Source of the DNA: Lachnospiraceae bacterium | GTDB lineage: Bacteria; Bacillota; Clostridia; Lachnospirales; Lachnospiraceae | Reading direction: 5' to 3' | Length of the DNA stretch: 45,640 nucleotides | Assembly: GCA_017617395.1 (NCBI GenBank) | Contig: JAFZWG010000043.1 | Coordinates: 1 to 45,640, forward strand | Shown: positions 24,733-32,091 of the stretch, piece by piece | How the letters are laid out: every line of letters starts with the position of its first letter | Position numbering within the stretch: position 1 is the first letter of the stretch | Notes under the pieces: generated by a model | The model's input: the letters and a program-made list of their open reading frames with translations, nothing else | Told to the model about the DNA's origin: nothing | Database searches by the model: none | Program-made: the position numbers and the translations under genes

Positions 24733-25830
24733 TCACTTGCTCGGCGGCAAAACCACCATGGCGTCCGGCAGACGCCAGGACGAATGAGCGTAATAGAATG
24801 TAACGCTGGTCATCTCATACTTGCCGTTGTAAACCATCGACGAGGAGCTTCCGCCGTCGAGGTTCGCCGCGTTGATCGCGCCGTACTCCAGCATGACACT
24901 GATCAGATCCGATGCCGTAGCGCCGAGATGTCCGCCCGCGCCTCGACCGTCGGTTACAAACAACAGGATCGCACCGTCCGCGCGCTGTCCGATGGCGGTA
25001 CGGGGATTGCTTCCGCTGCCCTGTCCCTTCAGCTCGCGGCCCTCGCCGTTGATGACGAGCGGAACGAAGTGGTTATTCACGTCGGAGGCTTCCTCCTGGA
25101 ACGTGACCGCGTCGCGGATGTGAGCTTCCTCGATGTAAGCCTTCACCGCTGCTGCATTCATACCCTGAAGGTCCTTGATGACCAGCAGGTTCTCCTGATC
25201 GAAGCCGATCAGATACAGACCCCTCTGCGAAGGGGAATTGTGCTGAATCTGTCCCTGTGAAACGACAACGCCGTACGGGCGGCCGCCCTTGTTGGCATCC
25301 GACTGGTACAAACCGCCGTTGACACCGCCAACCGCATTGTATTTGGAGACGATCTCATCGAGGTTCTTGCCGTACTCACCAAACGGATACGTCGTGCCGA
25401 CGATCACCTGCGACGGATCCTTGATGATCATCATTTTTCCGTAGAAGGTACGTCCGGAGACTTCCTCGATGCGGACGCCGTTCTCGTCGAAGACCTCTTC
25501 CTTCGCCGGTTTGTCCGGATTCTTCGGATCCTTCTTGGAATTCTGGTTCTTGCCGATCTGGATCAGCGTCTTGTCGATGTCGGTGTTCATCTCGCCCATC
25601 TTGTTGCTGTTGACGACCTCTTCGATCTCCTCTTTCGAGCAGACCCAGCTGGCCAGGAACTTCAACTGTCCGGTCTCGAGGATCGTCGTGATGAACGTTG
25701 CCTTGGCCGCCTTCGACGGGCCGTTGCACATCTTGTAGATCATGCCGTACACCGTTCCGACGAGGATAAATGCCGTCACGAGCAGCACCAGCAAAAACCG
25801 CAGAAAATACTTTAGAATTCTTCTGCCCAT
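24733..25830 (-). CDS. Membrane-anchored phosphodiester glycosidase (NAGPA/DUF2233 domain)
   Basis: 365 residues with an N-terminal signal anchor (about 8-30, FLRFLLVLLVTAFILVGTVY), then a linker and the NAGPA domain from about 130. Diagnostic motifs are AVGGVNGGLYQSD, NPRTAIGQRADGAILLFVTDGR, and NAANLDGGSSSSM. The family includes the mammalian uncovering enzyme, which removes GlcNAc from GlcNAc-1-phosphomannose, and bacterial enzymes acting on GlcNAc 1-phosphodiesters such as those of surface polymers. Here it probably acts outside the membrane. Start codon 3 bases after the GT2-GtrA stop, with GGGGGAG as ribosome site. Confidence 0.88.
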   Translation of the reverse strand: MGRRILKYFLRFLLVLLVTAFILVGTVYGMIYKMCNGPSKAAKATFITTILETGQLKFLASWVCSKEEIEEVVNSNKMGEMNTDIDKTLIQIGKNQNSKKDPKNPDKPAKEEVFDENGVRIEEVSGRTFYGKMMIIKDPSQVIVGTTYPFGEYGKNLDEIVSKYNAVGGVNGGLYQSDANKGGRPYGVVVSQGQIQHNSPSQRGLYLIGFDQENLLVIKDLQGMNAAAVKAYIEEAHIRDAVTFQEEASDVNNHFVPLVINGEGRELKGQGSGSNPRTAIGQRADGAILLFVTDGRGAGGHLGATASDLISVMLEYGAINAANLDGGSSSSMVYNGKYEMTSVTFYYAHSSWRLPDAMVVLPPSK

Positions 25831-25833
25831 GGA

Positions 25834-26955
25834 TTACTCCCCCTCATTTTTCTTCTTATTCGCAAAAACCCAGCGCTTCTGTACCTGGAAACTGATCACG
25901 AACAGGCACATGTCCACGCAGAATTTGACTACCGATTCCAATACGCCGGCGCTTAGACCGAGCAGCTGCTCCGCCACGGTGTGCACCAGCAGGAAAGATA
26001 CCGTCATCTGGCAGATTGCCAGGATGTAGTACCGCACAAGCGTCCCGCCCATGCCGCTGTCGCTCTTGAAGACGACCTTGCGGTTCAGGCAGAAGTTGAC
26101 GACCGTGCTCACGACGCGCGCGCCGATGGTCGCGATCGCGATGCGAAGCTTGCCGTCCTCAGAGCCCATTCCGGCCCGCTGCAGCCCGACGTTGATCAGG
26201 AAGAACAGCAGCGTGTCGATCAGGAAGCACACCAGCGAAGCGCTGATGAACTTCGCAAACACCGAGGTTCCGAAGTGTTTGAAGATGATCTTGTAAATCC
26301 GCCACGAATCGCGGAACGGATGAAAATGCGATGACGCATTGTCGTCGATATACACAGTGTCGATCACGACCTCGCGGATTCCGATGTTCTCGTCCTTCAG
26401 AATCAGCAGCTGGTTCGTCTCGTACTCGTAGCGCTCGCCGGAAATCTCGCCCATGAGCGGGAGGAATCTTGCGGGGATCGCACGGAGTCCGGTCTGCGTG
26501 TCGCTCACGCGAATGCCGCAGAAGATGCGGAACACCGCCTTCGTGATGTTGTTGCCGTTGCGGCTCTTGAAGGGCACGTTCGGCTGGCTGAAATCGCGCA
26601 CGCCGAGAACGACCTTGTCGCCCTCCTCGATCATCGCCTCCGCACACGCGCGGATATCCTTCGGCAAATGCTGCCCGTCACCGTCGACCGTCACCACGCC
26701 CTGCGAGTCCGGCCGGTTCTCGGCAACATAGGCAAATGCCGTCTTCATCGCGCGGCCCTTGCCCTTGTTCACCTCATGCGTCAACACGGTCACGCCCTCC
26801 ATGGCCGCCACCGTCGCAAAAGGTTCCTTGTATTCCGCTGCGCTGCCGTCGTCCACAACCACGACGTCGGTGAAGCCCTCCGCAAGGATTCCCTTGACGG
26901 TGTTCACCATCTTCTCGTCGGGATTGAGCGACGGAACGATAATCGTAACGTTCAC
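25834..26955 (-). CDS. GT2 glycosyltransferase fused to GtrA membrane domain
   Basis: 373 residues, beginning at a GTG with GGAGG 4 bases upstream. Residues 1-220 are a GT-A glycosyltransferase of the DPM1/polyprenyl-phosphate type: VVVDDGS, VTVDGDGQH (the DxD), KSRNGNNITK, DTQTGLRAIP. Residues about 233-365 are a GtrA-like module of four helices (KFISASLVCFLIDTLLFFL; NFCLNRKVVF). GtrA-type proteins are proposed flippases for undecaprenyl-phosphate sugars, so one polypeptide could load a sugar on a lipid carrier and flip it. Second gene of the operon, 47 bases after PAP2; a GGCGCC-ACAG-GGCGCC hairpin (26980-26995) lies in the gap. Confidence 0.9.
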   Translation of the reverse strand: MNVTIIVPSLNPDEKMVNTVKGILAEGFTDVVVVDDGSAAEYKEPFATVAAMEGVTVLTHEVNKGKGRAMKTAFAYVAENRPDSQGVVTVDGDGQHLPKDIRACAEAMIEEGDKVVLGVRDFSQPNVPFKSRNGNNITKAVFRIFCGIRVSDTQTGLRAIPARFLPLMGEISGERYEYETNQLLILKDENIGIREVVIDTVYIDDNASSHFHPFRDSWRIYKIIFKHFGTSVFAKFISASLVCFLIDTLLFFLINVGLQRAGMGSEDGKLRIAIATIGARVVSTVVNFCLNRKVVFKSDSGMGGTLVRYYILAICQMTVSFLLVHTVAEQLLGLSAGVLESVVKFCVDMCLFVISFQVQKRWVFANKKKNEGE

Positions 26956-27002
26956 GTTGCCTCCGATAGTTTAACCGCAGGCGCCACAGGGCGCCGCATT
27001 TT

Positions 27003-27599
27003 CTATTCTACAATTGTAGAAGCCTCTGCAGCCGCAGGTTTCTCGCTGCACGCCTCAACATACCAGGGCCATTTCTTGTAAAGGATGCTCTCAATCACGC
27101 ACGCGAGGATTCCCAGAAGAATTCCGTCCAGGAAGCCCGCCAGCACGTCCGTCGGAAAATGAATTCCGATGTACAGCCGCGAGAACGAGATCGCCAGTGC
27201 AAGCACCAGCAACGGGATGGACCAGCGCTTTTTGAGAAACCGGCACAGCGCCACCGCCGAAGCGATGCTCGCCGCCGTATGGCCGGACGGAAACGACGGG
27301 TCCGTCGCCTTCTTGCCGATCAGCTTAAGCCCCTCGATCACCTCGTACGGTCTCACGCGCCCCACGAGCGGTTTTAAGATCATGTTGTTAAGGATCAGCG
27401 AACCGAGCAGCGCGAGTGCCGAGCACACCGCAGCTCTTCTCGTCTTCTTAAAGCAGATCAGCACCGCCGTGAGGAGAATCCAGAAGATTCCCGCATTCCC
27501 GAGGAAGGTGATGTTCGGAAAGATCTTATCCAGAAAACTGTTCCGGATATGGTCCTGAATATACAATAAAATGTCTGCGTCCAACGACAAAAACGGCAT
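27003..27599 (-). CDS. PAP2-family membrane phosphatase (undecaprenyl-diphosphatase type)
   Basis: 198 residues from the ATG at 27599 (MPFLSL), with GAGGGAG upstream; in-frame codons further upstream lie in the leader. All three phosphatase motifs are intact: K-P-L-V-G-R-V-R-P, PSFPSGHTA, and SRLYIGIHFPTDVL, with 4-5 membrane helices. The family dephosphorylates undecaprenyl diphosphate or phosphatidate outside the membrane. First gene of the operon with GT2-GtrA, phosphodiester glycosidase and the unknown membrane protein, so lipid-carrier recycling is a reasonable role. Confidence 0.88.
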   Translation of the reverse strand: MPFLSLDADILLYIQDHIRNSFLDKIFPNITFLGNAGIFWILLTAVLICFKKTRRAAVCSALALLGSLILNNMILKPLVGRVRPYEVIEGLKLIGKKATDPSFPSGHTAASIASAVALCRFLKKRWSIPLLVLALAISFSRLYIGIHFPTDVLAGFLDGILLGILACVIESILYKKWPWYVEACSEKPAAAEASTIVE

Positions 27600-27666
27600 G
27601 GCGGTTACTCCCTCTCGTATAGCACTTACGTGCCCTGCGGACGGTACTCCGCAAAACACCTATTGT

Positions 27667-27695
27667 ATTATACTCATAGAGCGGCGAAAACGCAA
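27667..27695 (-). promoter_or_regulatory. Promoter of the envelope glycan operon
   Basis: Minus strand TTGCGT (complement of 27690-27695), 17-base spacer, TATAAT (complement of 27667-27672). Leader of about 60 bases to the PAP2 start. Confidence 0.7.
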
Positions 27696-27731
27696 GGTAA
27701 AACGCCTCAGTTAACAAAAATGTAATGCTTA

Positions 27732-27794
27732 CAAAAACGGCGCCCCCGCCCGCTCCCGGTCGCCGAAACGGCCGGGTTTGGGGCGAAAACGCCG
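27732..27794 (-). terminator. Probable terminator of the esterase gene
   Basis: A GC-rich imperfect hairpin with CGGCG (complement of 27790-27794) and CGCCG as outer arms, followed on the minus strand by TTTTTGT (complement of 27731-27737), shortly after the esterase stop at 27818. The fold is not a clean stem, so confidence is moderate. Confidence 0.4.
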
Positions 27795-27817
27795 ATGTTG
27801 TGCTGCATTTGCCGCGC

Positions 27818-28639
27818 TTACGCGCCGAACTCCTCCGCGAACTTCTCGGGCTCCAGCGCCCAGGTAAGTCCCGTCACCAGGTGCGTTCTCCAGAAGTTGA
27901 AGTCATGCACGCCGGGCGCGGTCACGAATGTCGCCGGCACGCCGATGCCGTCGAGGAACGCCTTGAAATCCCGGTTCGGCTGAATCAGAAAATCCTCCGT
28001 TCCGCACGCCATGAACACATCGGGAATCGCCGCGCCGCTCTCCTTTAGGCCGCGCACCAGAACCTCCGGGTTGATGTCGGTCTGCGCCGCCTTCTTCAGG
28101 TCGCCGAAGATCCACGTGTAGTACTCGTAGTTCGCCATGCCGTTCGGCATGTCCGGGCTCATGAACGCCAGGCCGTTCTGGATGAGCGCCGACGAGAGAG
28201 CCATCACCTTCCCGAACGTCTTCGGGAACAGAAACGCCGTGTGCAGCGCGCCGAAGCCGCCCATCGAGAGTCCGCCGATGTAAGTGTCCTCCCTCCTGTC
28301 CGAAAGTCCGAAGGTCTTTCTCGTATACTCCACAAACTCCTCGCCCACGTAGCTTGCGTACCGGCAGCCCGTCTGCGGCTGGTCCAGATAGAAGTTGTTG
28401 TCGCCGTTGGGCAGGAAGAAATTCACGTTGAAGCGGTTCGCGATCTCCCCGAGCGGGGCGTTGGTGAACCAGTCCGTGTCGCATCCGCTGTAGCCGTGCA
28501 GCAGGTACACCGACTTCGCCGGGCGGCGATAGTGCGGATTCTGCTCCGTCCCGAATGCATTGTCATTGCTTAAAACCGCCGTAAAATGCACCGGGCGGCT
28601 CAGCATTTTCGAAAAAAACGTTCCCTGAAAATGTGCCAT
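27818..28639 (-). CDS. Esterase of the EstA/FrmB-like alpha/beta-hydrolase family
   Basis: 273 residues from the ATG at 28639 (MAHFQG), with AAGGAGAGG upstream. LLHGYSG forms the oxyanion-hole region. The nucleophile Ser is in GGLSMGGFGA (about residue 128), the triad Asp probably in ACGTEDFLIQ and the His in GVHDFNFW. The FrmB/esterase D and tributyrin-esterase group includes acetyl and feruloyl esterases active on plant glycans. No signal peptide, so cytoplasmic; deacylation of imported xylo-oligosaccharides is plausible but inferred. Monocistronic, with its own promoter at 28687-28715. Confidence 0.85.
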   Translation of the reverse strand: MAHFQGTFFSKMLSRPVHFTAVLSNDNAFGTEQNPHYRRPAKSVYLLHGYSGCDTDWFTNAPLGEIANRFNVNFFLPNGDNNFYLDQPQTGCRYASYVGEEFVEYTRKTFGLSDRREDTYIGGLSMGGFGALHTAFLFPKTFGKVMALSSALIQNGLAFMSPDMPNGMANYEYYTWIFGDLKKAAQTDINPEVLVRGLKESGAAIPDVFMACGTEDFLIQPNRDFKAFLDGIGVPATFVTAPGVHDFNFWRTHLVTGLTWALEPEKFAEEFGA

Positions 28640-28686
28640 TTGCCTCTCCTTTTGCGCGGGCATTTTCGCGCGCCCGCAACAATCGT

Positions 28687-28715
28687 ATTATACCTTTTAC
28701 GGCCGGCAAATGCAA
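28687..28715 (-). promoter_or_regulatory. Promoter of the esterase gene
   Basis: Minus strand TTGCAT (complement of 28710-28715), 17-base spacer, TATAAT (complement of 28687-28692). Leader about 40 bases. Confidence 0.7.
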
Positions 28716-28725
28716 TCTGTCGACA

Positions 28726-28762
28726 CAAAAAAGCAGAGGGACCGGCATGCCGCCGGCCCCTC
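28726..28762 (-). terminator. Terminator of hsp20
   Basis: GAGGGACCGGC (28736-28746) pairs with GCCGGCCCCTC (28752-28762), one mismatch, loop of five. On the minus strand it is followed by GCTTTTTT. It lies about 70 bases past the hsp20 stop. Confidence 0.8.
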
Positions 28763-28834
28763 CTTGCTGGGGGTATCTGTTTGTTCGTTAGACGAACTGT
28801 CAAACCTGCAATGTAACATTTTTCCAAATGCCGC

Positions 28835-29278
28835 TTAGCCTTCGATCTGAATGTACTTCTTCTCTTCCACCTGCGGCTTCGGCTCCTTCTTCGGAACCGT
28901 AACGATCAGGATACCGTTCTCAAACTTCGCCTTGATATCCTCTTCGGTCACCTGCTTGCCTACAAAGAAGCTTCTGCTGCAGGAACCGTAGAAACGCTCG
29001 CGACGAATGTAGCGGCCCTTCTTGTCCTTCTCATCGTCCTCGGTCTTCTTCGTGGCGTTGATGGTCAGGTAGCCGTTCTTCAGCTCCGCCGTAACATCCT
29101 CCTTGCCGTAACCCGGAAGATCGATGTCAAGCTCAAAGCCGTCCTCCGTCTCCTTCACATCCGTCTTCATCAAACCGTTCAAAGGACGGGCACCCGCGAA
29201 ACCGGGCTTAGCCGGTGCACGGAATCCATCAAAGAAATCATCAAAAAGGTCTTCACCGAAAATGCTGGGCATAAACAT
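28835..29278 (-). CDS. hsp20: Hsp20/alpha-crystallin small heat-shock protein
   Basis: 147 residues, AAAGGAGG 8 bases before the ATG. N-terminal FGEDLFDDFFDGF is followed by an alpha-crystallin domain (about 37-140): DVKETEDGFELDIDLPG, GYLTINA, a strand with RRERFYGS-C-SRSF, and the hallmark FENGILIVTVPK with a C-terminal tail KKYIQIEG. ATP-independent holdase that binds unfolding proteins in the cytoplasm. Its promoter overlaps a perfect CIRCE operator, so HrcA repression and heat induction are expected. Confidence 0.93.
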   Translation of the reverse strand: MFMPSIFGEDLFDDFFDGFRAPAKPGFAGARPLNGLMKTDVKETEDGFELDIDLPGYGKEDVTAELKNGYLTINATKKTEDDEKDKKGRYIRRERFYGSCSRSFFVGKQVTEEDIKAKFENGILIVTVPKKEPKPQVEEKKYIQIEG

Positions 29279-29374
29279 ATGTCATTCCTCCTTTGCGTGC
29301 AATGCACGCTCCCATAAAGTAACTCGGGGAGTTCCCGTCCGGTTCTCCGGACTCTCTTCCTTCGTTCTGACTAC

Positions 29375-29403
29375 GTTATACCACTTATTAGCACTCATGT
29401 CAA
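29375..29403 (-). promoter_or_regulatory. hsp20 promoter
   Basis: Minus strand TTGACA (complement of 29398-29403), 17-base spacer, TATAAC (complement of 29375-29380). The -35 box lies inside the 9-base spacer of the CIRCE element, so HrcA bound to CIRCE would block sigma factor directly. Leader about 90 bases. Confidence 0.88.
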
Positions 29404-29414
29404 GTGAGTGCTAA
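29388..29414. promoter_or_regulatory. CIRCE operator (HrcA binding site)
   Basis: Perfect 9-bp arms TTAGCACTC (29388-29396) and GAGTGCTAA (29406-29414) separated by 9 bases, identical to the universal CIRCE consensus. CIRCE normally controls groESL and dnaK operons; its use on hsp20 is less common. Confidence 0.96.
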
Positions 29415-29455
29415 CAGTTTTTTTGTGTTTTTTTTGTGTTTCTTTTAAAAAATCG

Positions 29456-29484
29456 AAAAACGGGCCCGCAATCAGGCCCGTTTT
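29456..29484 (-). terminator. Terminator of the DUF4037-TPR operon
   Basis: AAAACGGGCC (29457-29466) pairs with GGCCCGTTTT (29475-29484), loop of eight, followed on the minus strand by a T-rich run, 20 bases past the DUF4037 stop. Confidence 0.88.
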
Positions 29485-29503
29485 CCTTGCATTTCCGTAA
29501 AAG

Positions 29504-30436
29504 CTACATCACCGGAATCGCCGCCAGCGGGCTCGCGCTGCGGAGCACGCCGTCGCGGATCTTCTCGTGAATCGCCAGCGCCGCGTGCTGCAGATCCTGC
29601 GCGCCGCCTGCCTCGGGATATTTCAGTCTGATTGCCTGCAAGACTTCGCCGCAGGCCGACGTGACCGCCGCCTGTGCGTCCGCATCGTCCCCGATGCACC
29701 CGCGAAGATACGTCTGCAGCTTCTCTCCGCCCGGATAGTCCGAGAGCGAGCGAAGGCACCATTTATAATATGGCGTCGGCCGGTCGTTAAGCCACCCGAA
29801 CGCGCTTGCCGCCGCCTTGACGAACTCCGCCGCCGCAAGCTGCGCGGTCGCCCGGTCTCCGCGTTCACGGCACCGCGGGTAGTTGTACTCGCCGGTCTGG
29901 CTCATGCGGATGACGTAGCCGCAGAGCTTCTTGCGGACGATGTCCTCCGGAGGATTGGCCCACGCTTCGCGGATGGCACAAAACTCCCCGAGCCCGTCGT
30001 AAAATACATCCCCGTTGATCGCCTCCGCCCACGCTACATCCGGCAACGCAAGATAGTCGCGCCAGTCCGCAGGTCGGTCCTCGCGGCCGGTCATCTGACG
30101 GTACACCTCCGCCGTGCGGAAGACGCCGTGCCGATTGCCGCCGGCCGGATTGAAGAGGCTTCGCCGAAGCCCCATGAACTCCTTCGGAAGCGACTCGTAC
30201 GCGCGCCCGAGCAGAAACTCCGCGCGCCGGCTCACGCGCTCCTCGTCCGGAAGATAAATGCAAAAGCCGTGCTCGAAATCATGGTCCCGCGACACCTCGT
30301 CGTCGTAGCCGTAGCACTCCGAGCCGGAGCCGACGAGCCCGACCGCCACAAGCGGCAGAAGCTCCGGAAAGCGGCTCTCCATCATCGGCTTCCCGCACTC
30401 CTCCCAGAACGCTCTCGATATCTCAAGTCCTTTCAT
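29504..30436 (-). CDS. DUF4037 protein with nucleotidyltransferase-like fold
   Basis: 310 residues from the ATG at 30436, which overlaps the end of the TPR gene by 14 bases; GAGAGGG is the ribosome site. Residues about 30-60 hold a nucleotidyltransferase-type signature: GLVGSGSECYGYDDEVSRDH followed by DFE, i.e. the G-S motif with two spaced acidic residues. The rest is helical and matches DUF4037. The active-site pattern is intact, so nucleotide transfer to a small molecule or protein is possible, but no member is assigned a clear reaction to my knowledge. The coupling to a TPR protein suggests a fixed partner. Confidence 0.8.
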   Translation of the reverse strand: MKGLEISRAFWEECGKPMMESRFPELLPLVAVGLVGSGSECYGYDDEVSRDHDFEHGFCIYLPDEERVSRRAEFLLGRAYESLPKEFMGLRRSLFNPAGGNRHGVFRTAEVYRQMTGREDRPADWRDYLALPDVAWAEAINGDVFYDGLGEFCAIREAWANPPEDIVRKKLCGYVIRMSQTGEYNYPRCRERGDRATAQLAAAEFVKAAASAFGWLNDRPTPYYKWCLRSLSDYPGGEKLQTYLRGCIGDDADAQAAVTSACGEVLQAIRLKYPEAGGAQDLQHAALAIHEKIRDGVLRSASPLAAIPVM

Positions 30437-31193
30437 CTCGTCCCTCTCCCGCGTAGATTTCCGCGACTCGCCTGCGAAGCTCGTTTGCGTACAAAAAACA
30501 GCCGTAGTACTCGAACACCGGGGCGCATTTGTCGCAGACAAATGCATAATGACCGTTTCTCGGCAGCCCCTCCGTCTCAAGCAGGTCATGCGCCTGCTGC
30601 ACGCACTCCTCGATCCTCTCGCAGGCCGCTTCCATCCCGTGCGCCGCCTCCAAAAGGTTGGCGAGATTTAACTTCGTGACCGCAAGCTCCGGCTCCGCGC
30701 CGGTCCCCCTGCCCATCACCGAGAGAGCCTTTCCATAGGCTTCCTCCGAGCGTGCATACTCGCCCGCGTCCGCCAGGCTCGCCGCCATATTGTTATACAA
30801 ACTCCCGAGCCGCGTGTCCGCCGCTCCGAGCTCCTTTTCGTAGATCGCCGCGGCCCGCTCGAACAACGGCAGCGCGTCCTTCGTCCGTCCGAACGCTGTG
30901 TAGACGGTCGCGCAGTTGACGTAGACCGTCCCCGCCGACACCGTCTCCTCGATGCCCTCCCGCTTCGAGAGCGCGAGCGCCTCGTCGACGCAGGCAAATG
31001 CCTTCTCCCTGTTTCCGTTCTTGCGGTACAGCCCCATCATCTCGTTGCAGACGGTGATCATGCCTCTGGTGTCCCCCTCGGCATGCGCCTCCGCAAGCCA
31101 GTAGCGAAGATGCCGCTCCGCCCCGGCCACGTCGTTGGTCTCATAGTAACGGTCCAGCCGCTCGATCACACGGTCAATCGCAATCTGCCCCAT
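30423..31193 (-). CDS. TPR-repeat protein coupled to DUF4037
   Basis: 256 residues from the ATG at 31193 (MGQIAID), with GGAGGTG upstream. Helical TPR-like repeats run through residues about 25-200: GMITVCNEMMGLYRKNGNRE, TVYVNCATVYTAFGRTKDAL and LGSLYNNMAASLADAGEYAR each match the pattern with conserved Gly, Ala and Tyr positions. A CDKC pair sits near the C-terminus. Cytoplasmic scaffold or regulator, probably of the DUF4037 enzyme whose gene it overlaps by 14 bases. No enzymatic motif seen. Confidence 0.8.
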   Translation of the reverse strand: MGQIAIDRVIERLDRYYETNDVAGAERHLRYWLAEAHAEGDTRGMITVCNEMMGLYRKNGNREKAFACVDEALALSKREGIEETVSAGTVYVNCATVYTAFGRTKDALPLFERAAAIYEKELGAADTRLGSLYNNMAASLADAGEYARSEEAYGKALSVMGRGTGAEPELAVTKLNLANLLEAAHGMEAACERIEECVQQAHDLLETEGLPRNGHYAFVCDKCAPVFEYYGCFLYANELRRRVAEIYAGEGRDERT

Positions 31194-31279
31194 TTTCCGC
31201 ACCTCCGCAAGATTTATTCTGCCTCTATTGTCGCACACAACCCGCGCTTCCGTCAACCTTCGTTTGCCATCCCGAGCAC

Positions 31280-31311
31280 AAAAAACCGGCACTCGCGGGG
31301 AATGCCGGTTT
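31280..31311 (-). terminator. Terminator of the PspC gene
   Basis: AAACCGGCA (31283-31291) pairs with TGCCGGTTT (31303-31311); on the minus strand it is followed by TTTTTTG, 22 bases after the pspC-like stop. Confidence 0.88.
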
Positions 31312-31333
31312 GATCTCTTTTAGTTCAATTGTT

Positions 31334-31861
31334 TTACTGAATGTTTGCGTCATCGCCCGCATCCGCCGTAGCTTCGTTCACGGGCACATTGTACGCGGGT
31401 GCCTCCGGCGCCGGATAGCCATTCGGCGCATAACCGTTCTGCGGGTAACCGTTCGGTGCATAACCGTTCTGCGGGTAACCTCCCTGCGGATAACCGTTCG
31501 GAGCATAGCCGTTCTGCGGATAGCCGCCTTGAGGGTAGCCGCCCTGCGGATAGCCATTCATGTTCTGGTAAGGCGCGCCGTAGTTCGCGTTCGGATTGTA
31601 ACCGTAAGGATTGTTCGGATACTGGTTCGGGTCATAGCCGTTGTTATTGGTATAGTAGCGATCCATATAACCGGGCTCCGGCTCCTTCGGGATCACGATC
31701 GCGAGGATGACGTATCCCCAGAAACCGAGCGTGCCCGCGAAGAACAGAATGACCGCGATAACACGGATGACTGAGGAGTCATATCCGAGGTACTTGGCAA
31801 TGCCGCCGCACACTCCTCCGAAGACCGAATCCGTTCTGCTGCGATATAATCTTTTTTCCAT
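31334..31861 (-). CDS. PspC-domain membrane protein with repetitive Gly-Tyr-Pro-Gln-Asn tail
   Basis: 175 residues from the ATG at 31861, with GGGAGG upstream. Residues 1-60 are a PspC domain: basic start KRLYRSRTD, VFGGVCGGIAKYLGYDSSVIRV and one or two hydrophobic segments (IAVILFFAGTLGFWGYVILAIVI). The remaining 115 residues are low-complexity, built from GYPQGGYPQ and NGYAPNGYPQ units plus Asn/Tyr-rich sequence. PspC proteins sense or answer envelope stress. The tail lies on the side of the membrane after the helix and resembles phase-separating sequences; its role is unknown. Single gene, own promoter and terminator. Confidence 0.87.
   Translation of the reverse strand: MEKRLYRSRTDSVFGGVCGGIAKYLGYDSSVIRVIAVILFFAGTLGFWGYVILAIVIPKEPEPGYMDRYYTNNNGYDPNQYPNNPYGYNPNANYGAPYQNMNGYPQGGYPQGGYPQNGYAPNGYPQGGYPQNGYAPNGYPQNGYAPNGYPAPEAPAYNVPVNEATADAGDDANIQ
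31413..31560 (-). repeat. In-gene tandem repeats encoding GYPQ/NGYAPNGYPQ
   Basis: Directly repeated units of 15 and 30 bases within the PspC gene, such as TAACCGTTCTGCGGGTAACC and near copies, encode about ten GYPQ or GYAP units. In-frame copy-number change by slippage would only alter tail length. Confidence 0.85.
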
Positions 31862-31956
31862 ATAAACCTCCCGTTCACACCGGATGCCGCCTCGGTTCCG
31901 CCCCACGCGGTGAGCCGCGGCCATCTCGTGCAGTAAATCTTGTTTACATCGCCGTA

Positions 31957-31985
31957 ATCTTACCACACATCATTTACCTTGTCAA
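31957..31985 (-). promoter_or_regulatory. Promoter of the PspC gene
   Basis: Minus strand TTGACA (complement of 31980-31985), 17-base spacer, TAAGAT (complement of 31957-31962). Leader of about 90 bases to the start at 31861. Confidence 0.8.
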
Positions 31986-32034
31986 TAGGGCTTCGCGAAT
32001 TCTAACGAAACCTTAATCTTGTCCCCGAAACGCC

Positions 32035-32066
32035 AAAATGCGGCAGCGCGATGTGCACTGCCGCAT
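32035..32066 (-). terminator. Probable terminator of the MarR-ABC operon
   Basis: ATGCGGCAG (32038-32046) pairs with CTGCCGCAT (32058-32066), loop of 11; on the minus strand it is followed only by TTTT. Located 26 bases after the stop of the second exporter gene. Confidence 0.65.
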
Positions 32067-32091
32067 CCGGTTTGTATCGGAGCTTATGGCA

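Noticed and set aside
26980-26995. GGCGCC-ACAG-GGCGCC hairpin as a terminator between PAP2 and GT2
   Set aside because: No T-tract follows on the minus strand, and the downstream genes have no other promoter; probably a processing or stabilising hairpin at most.
31413-31560. CRISPR-like array
   Set aside because: Repeats are in frame, have no unique spacers of constant length and encode the PspC tail.
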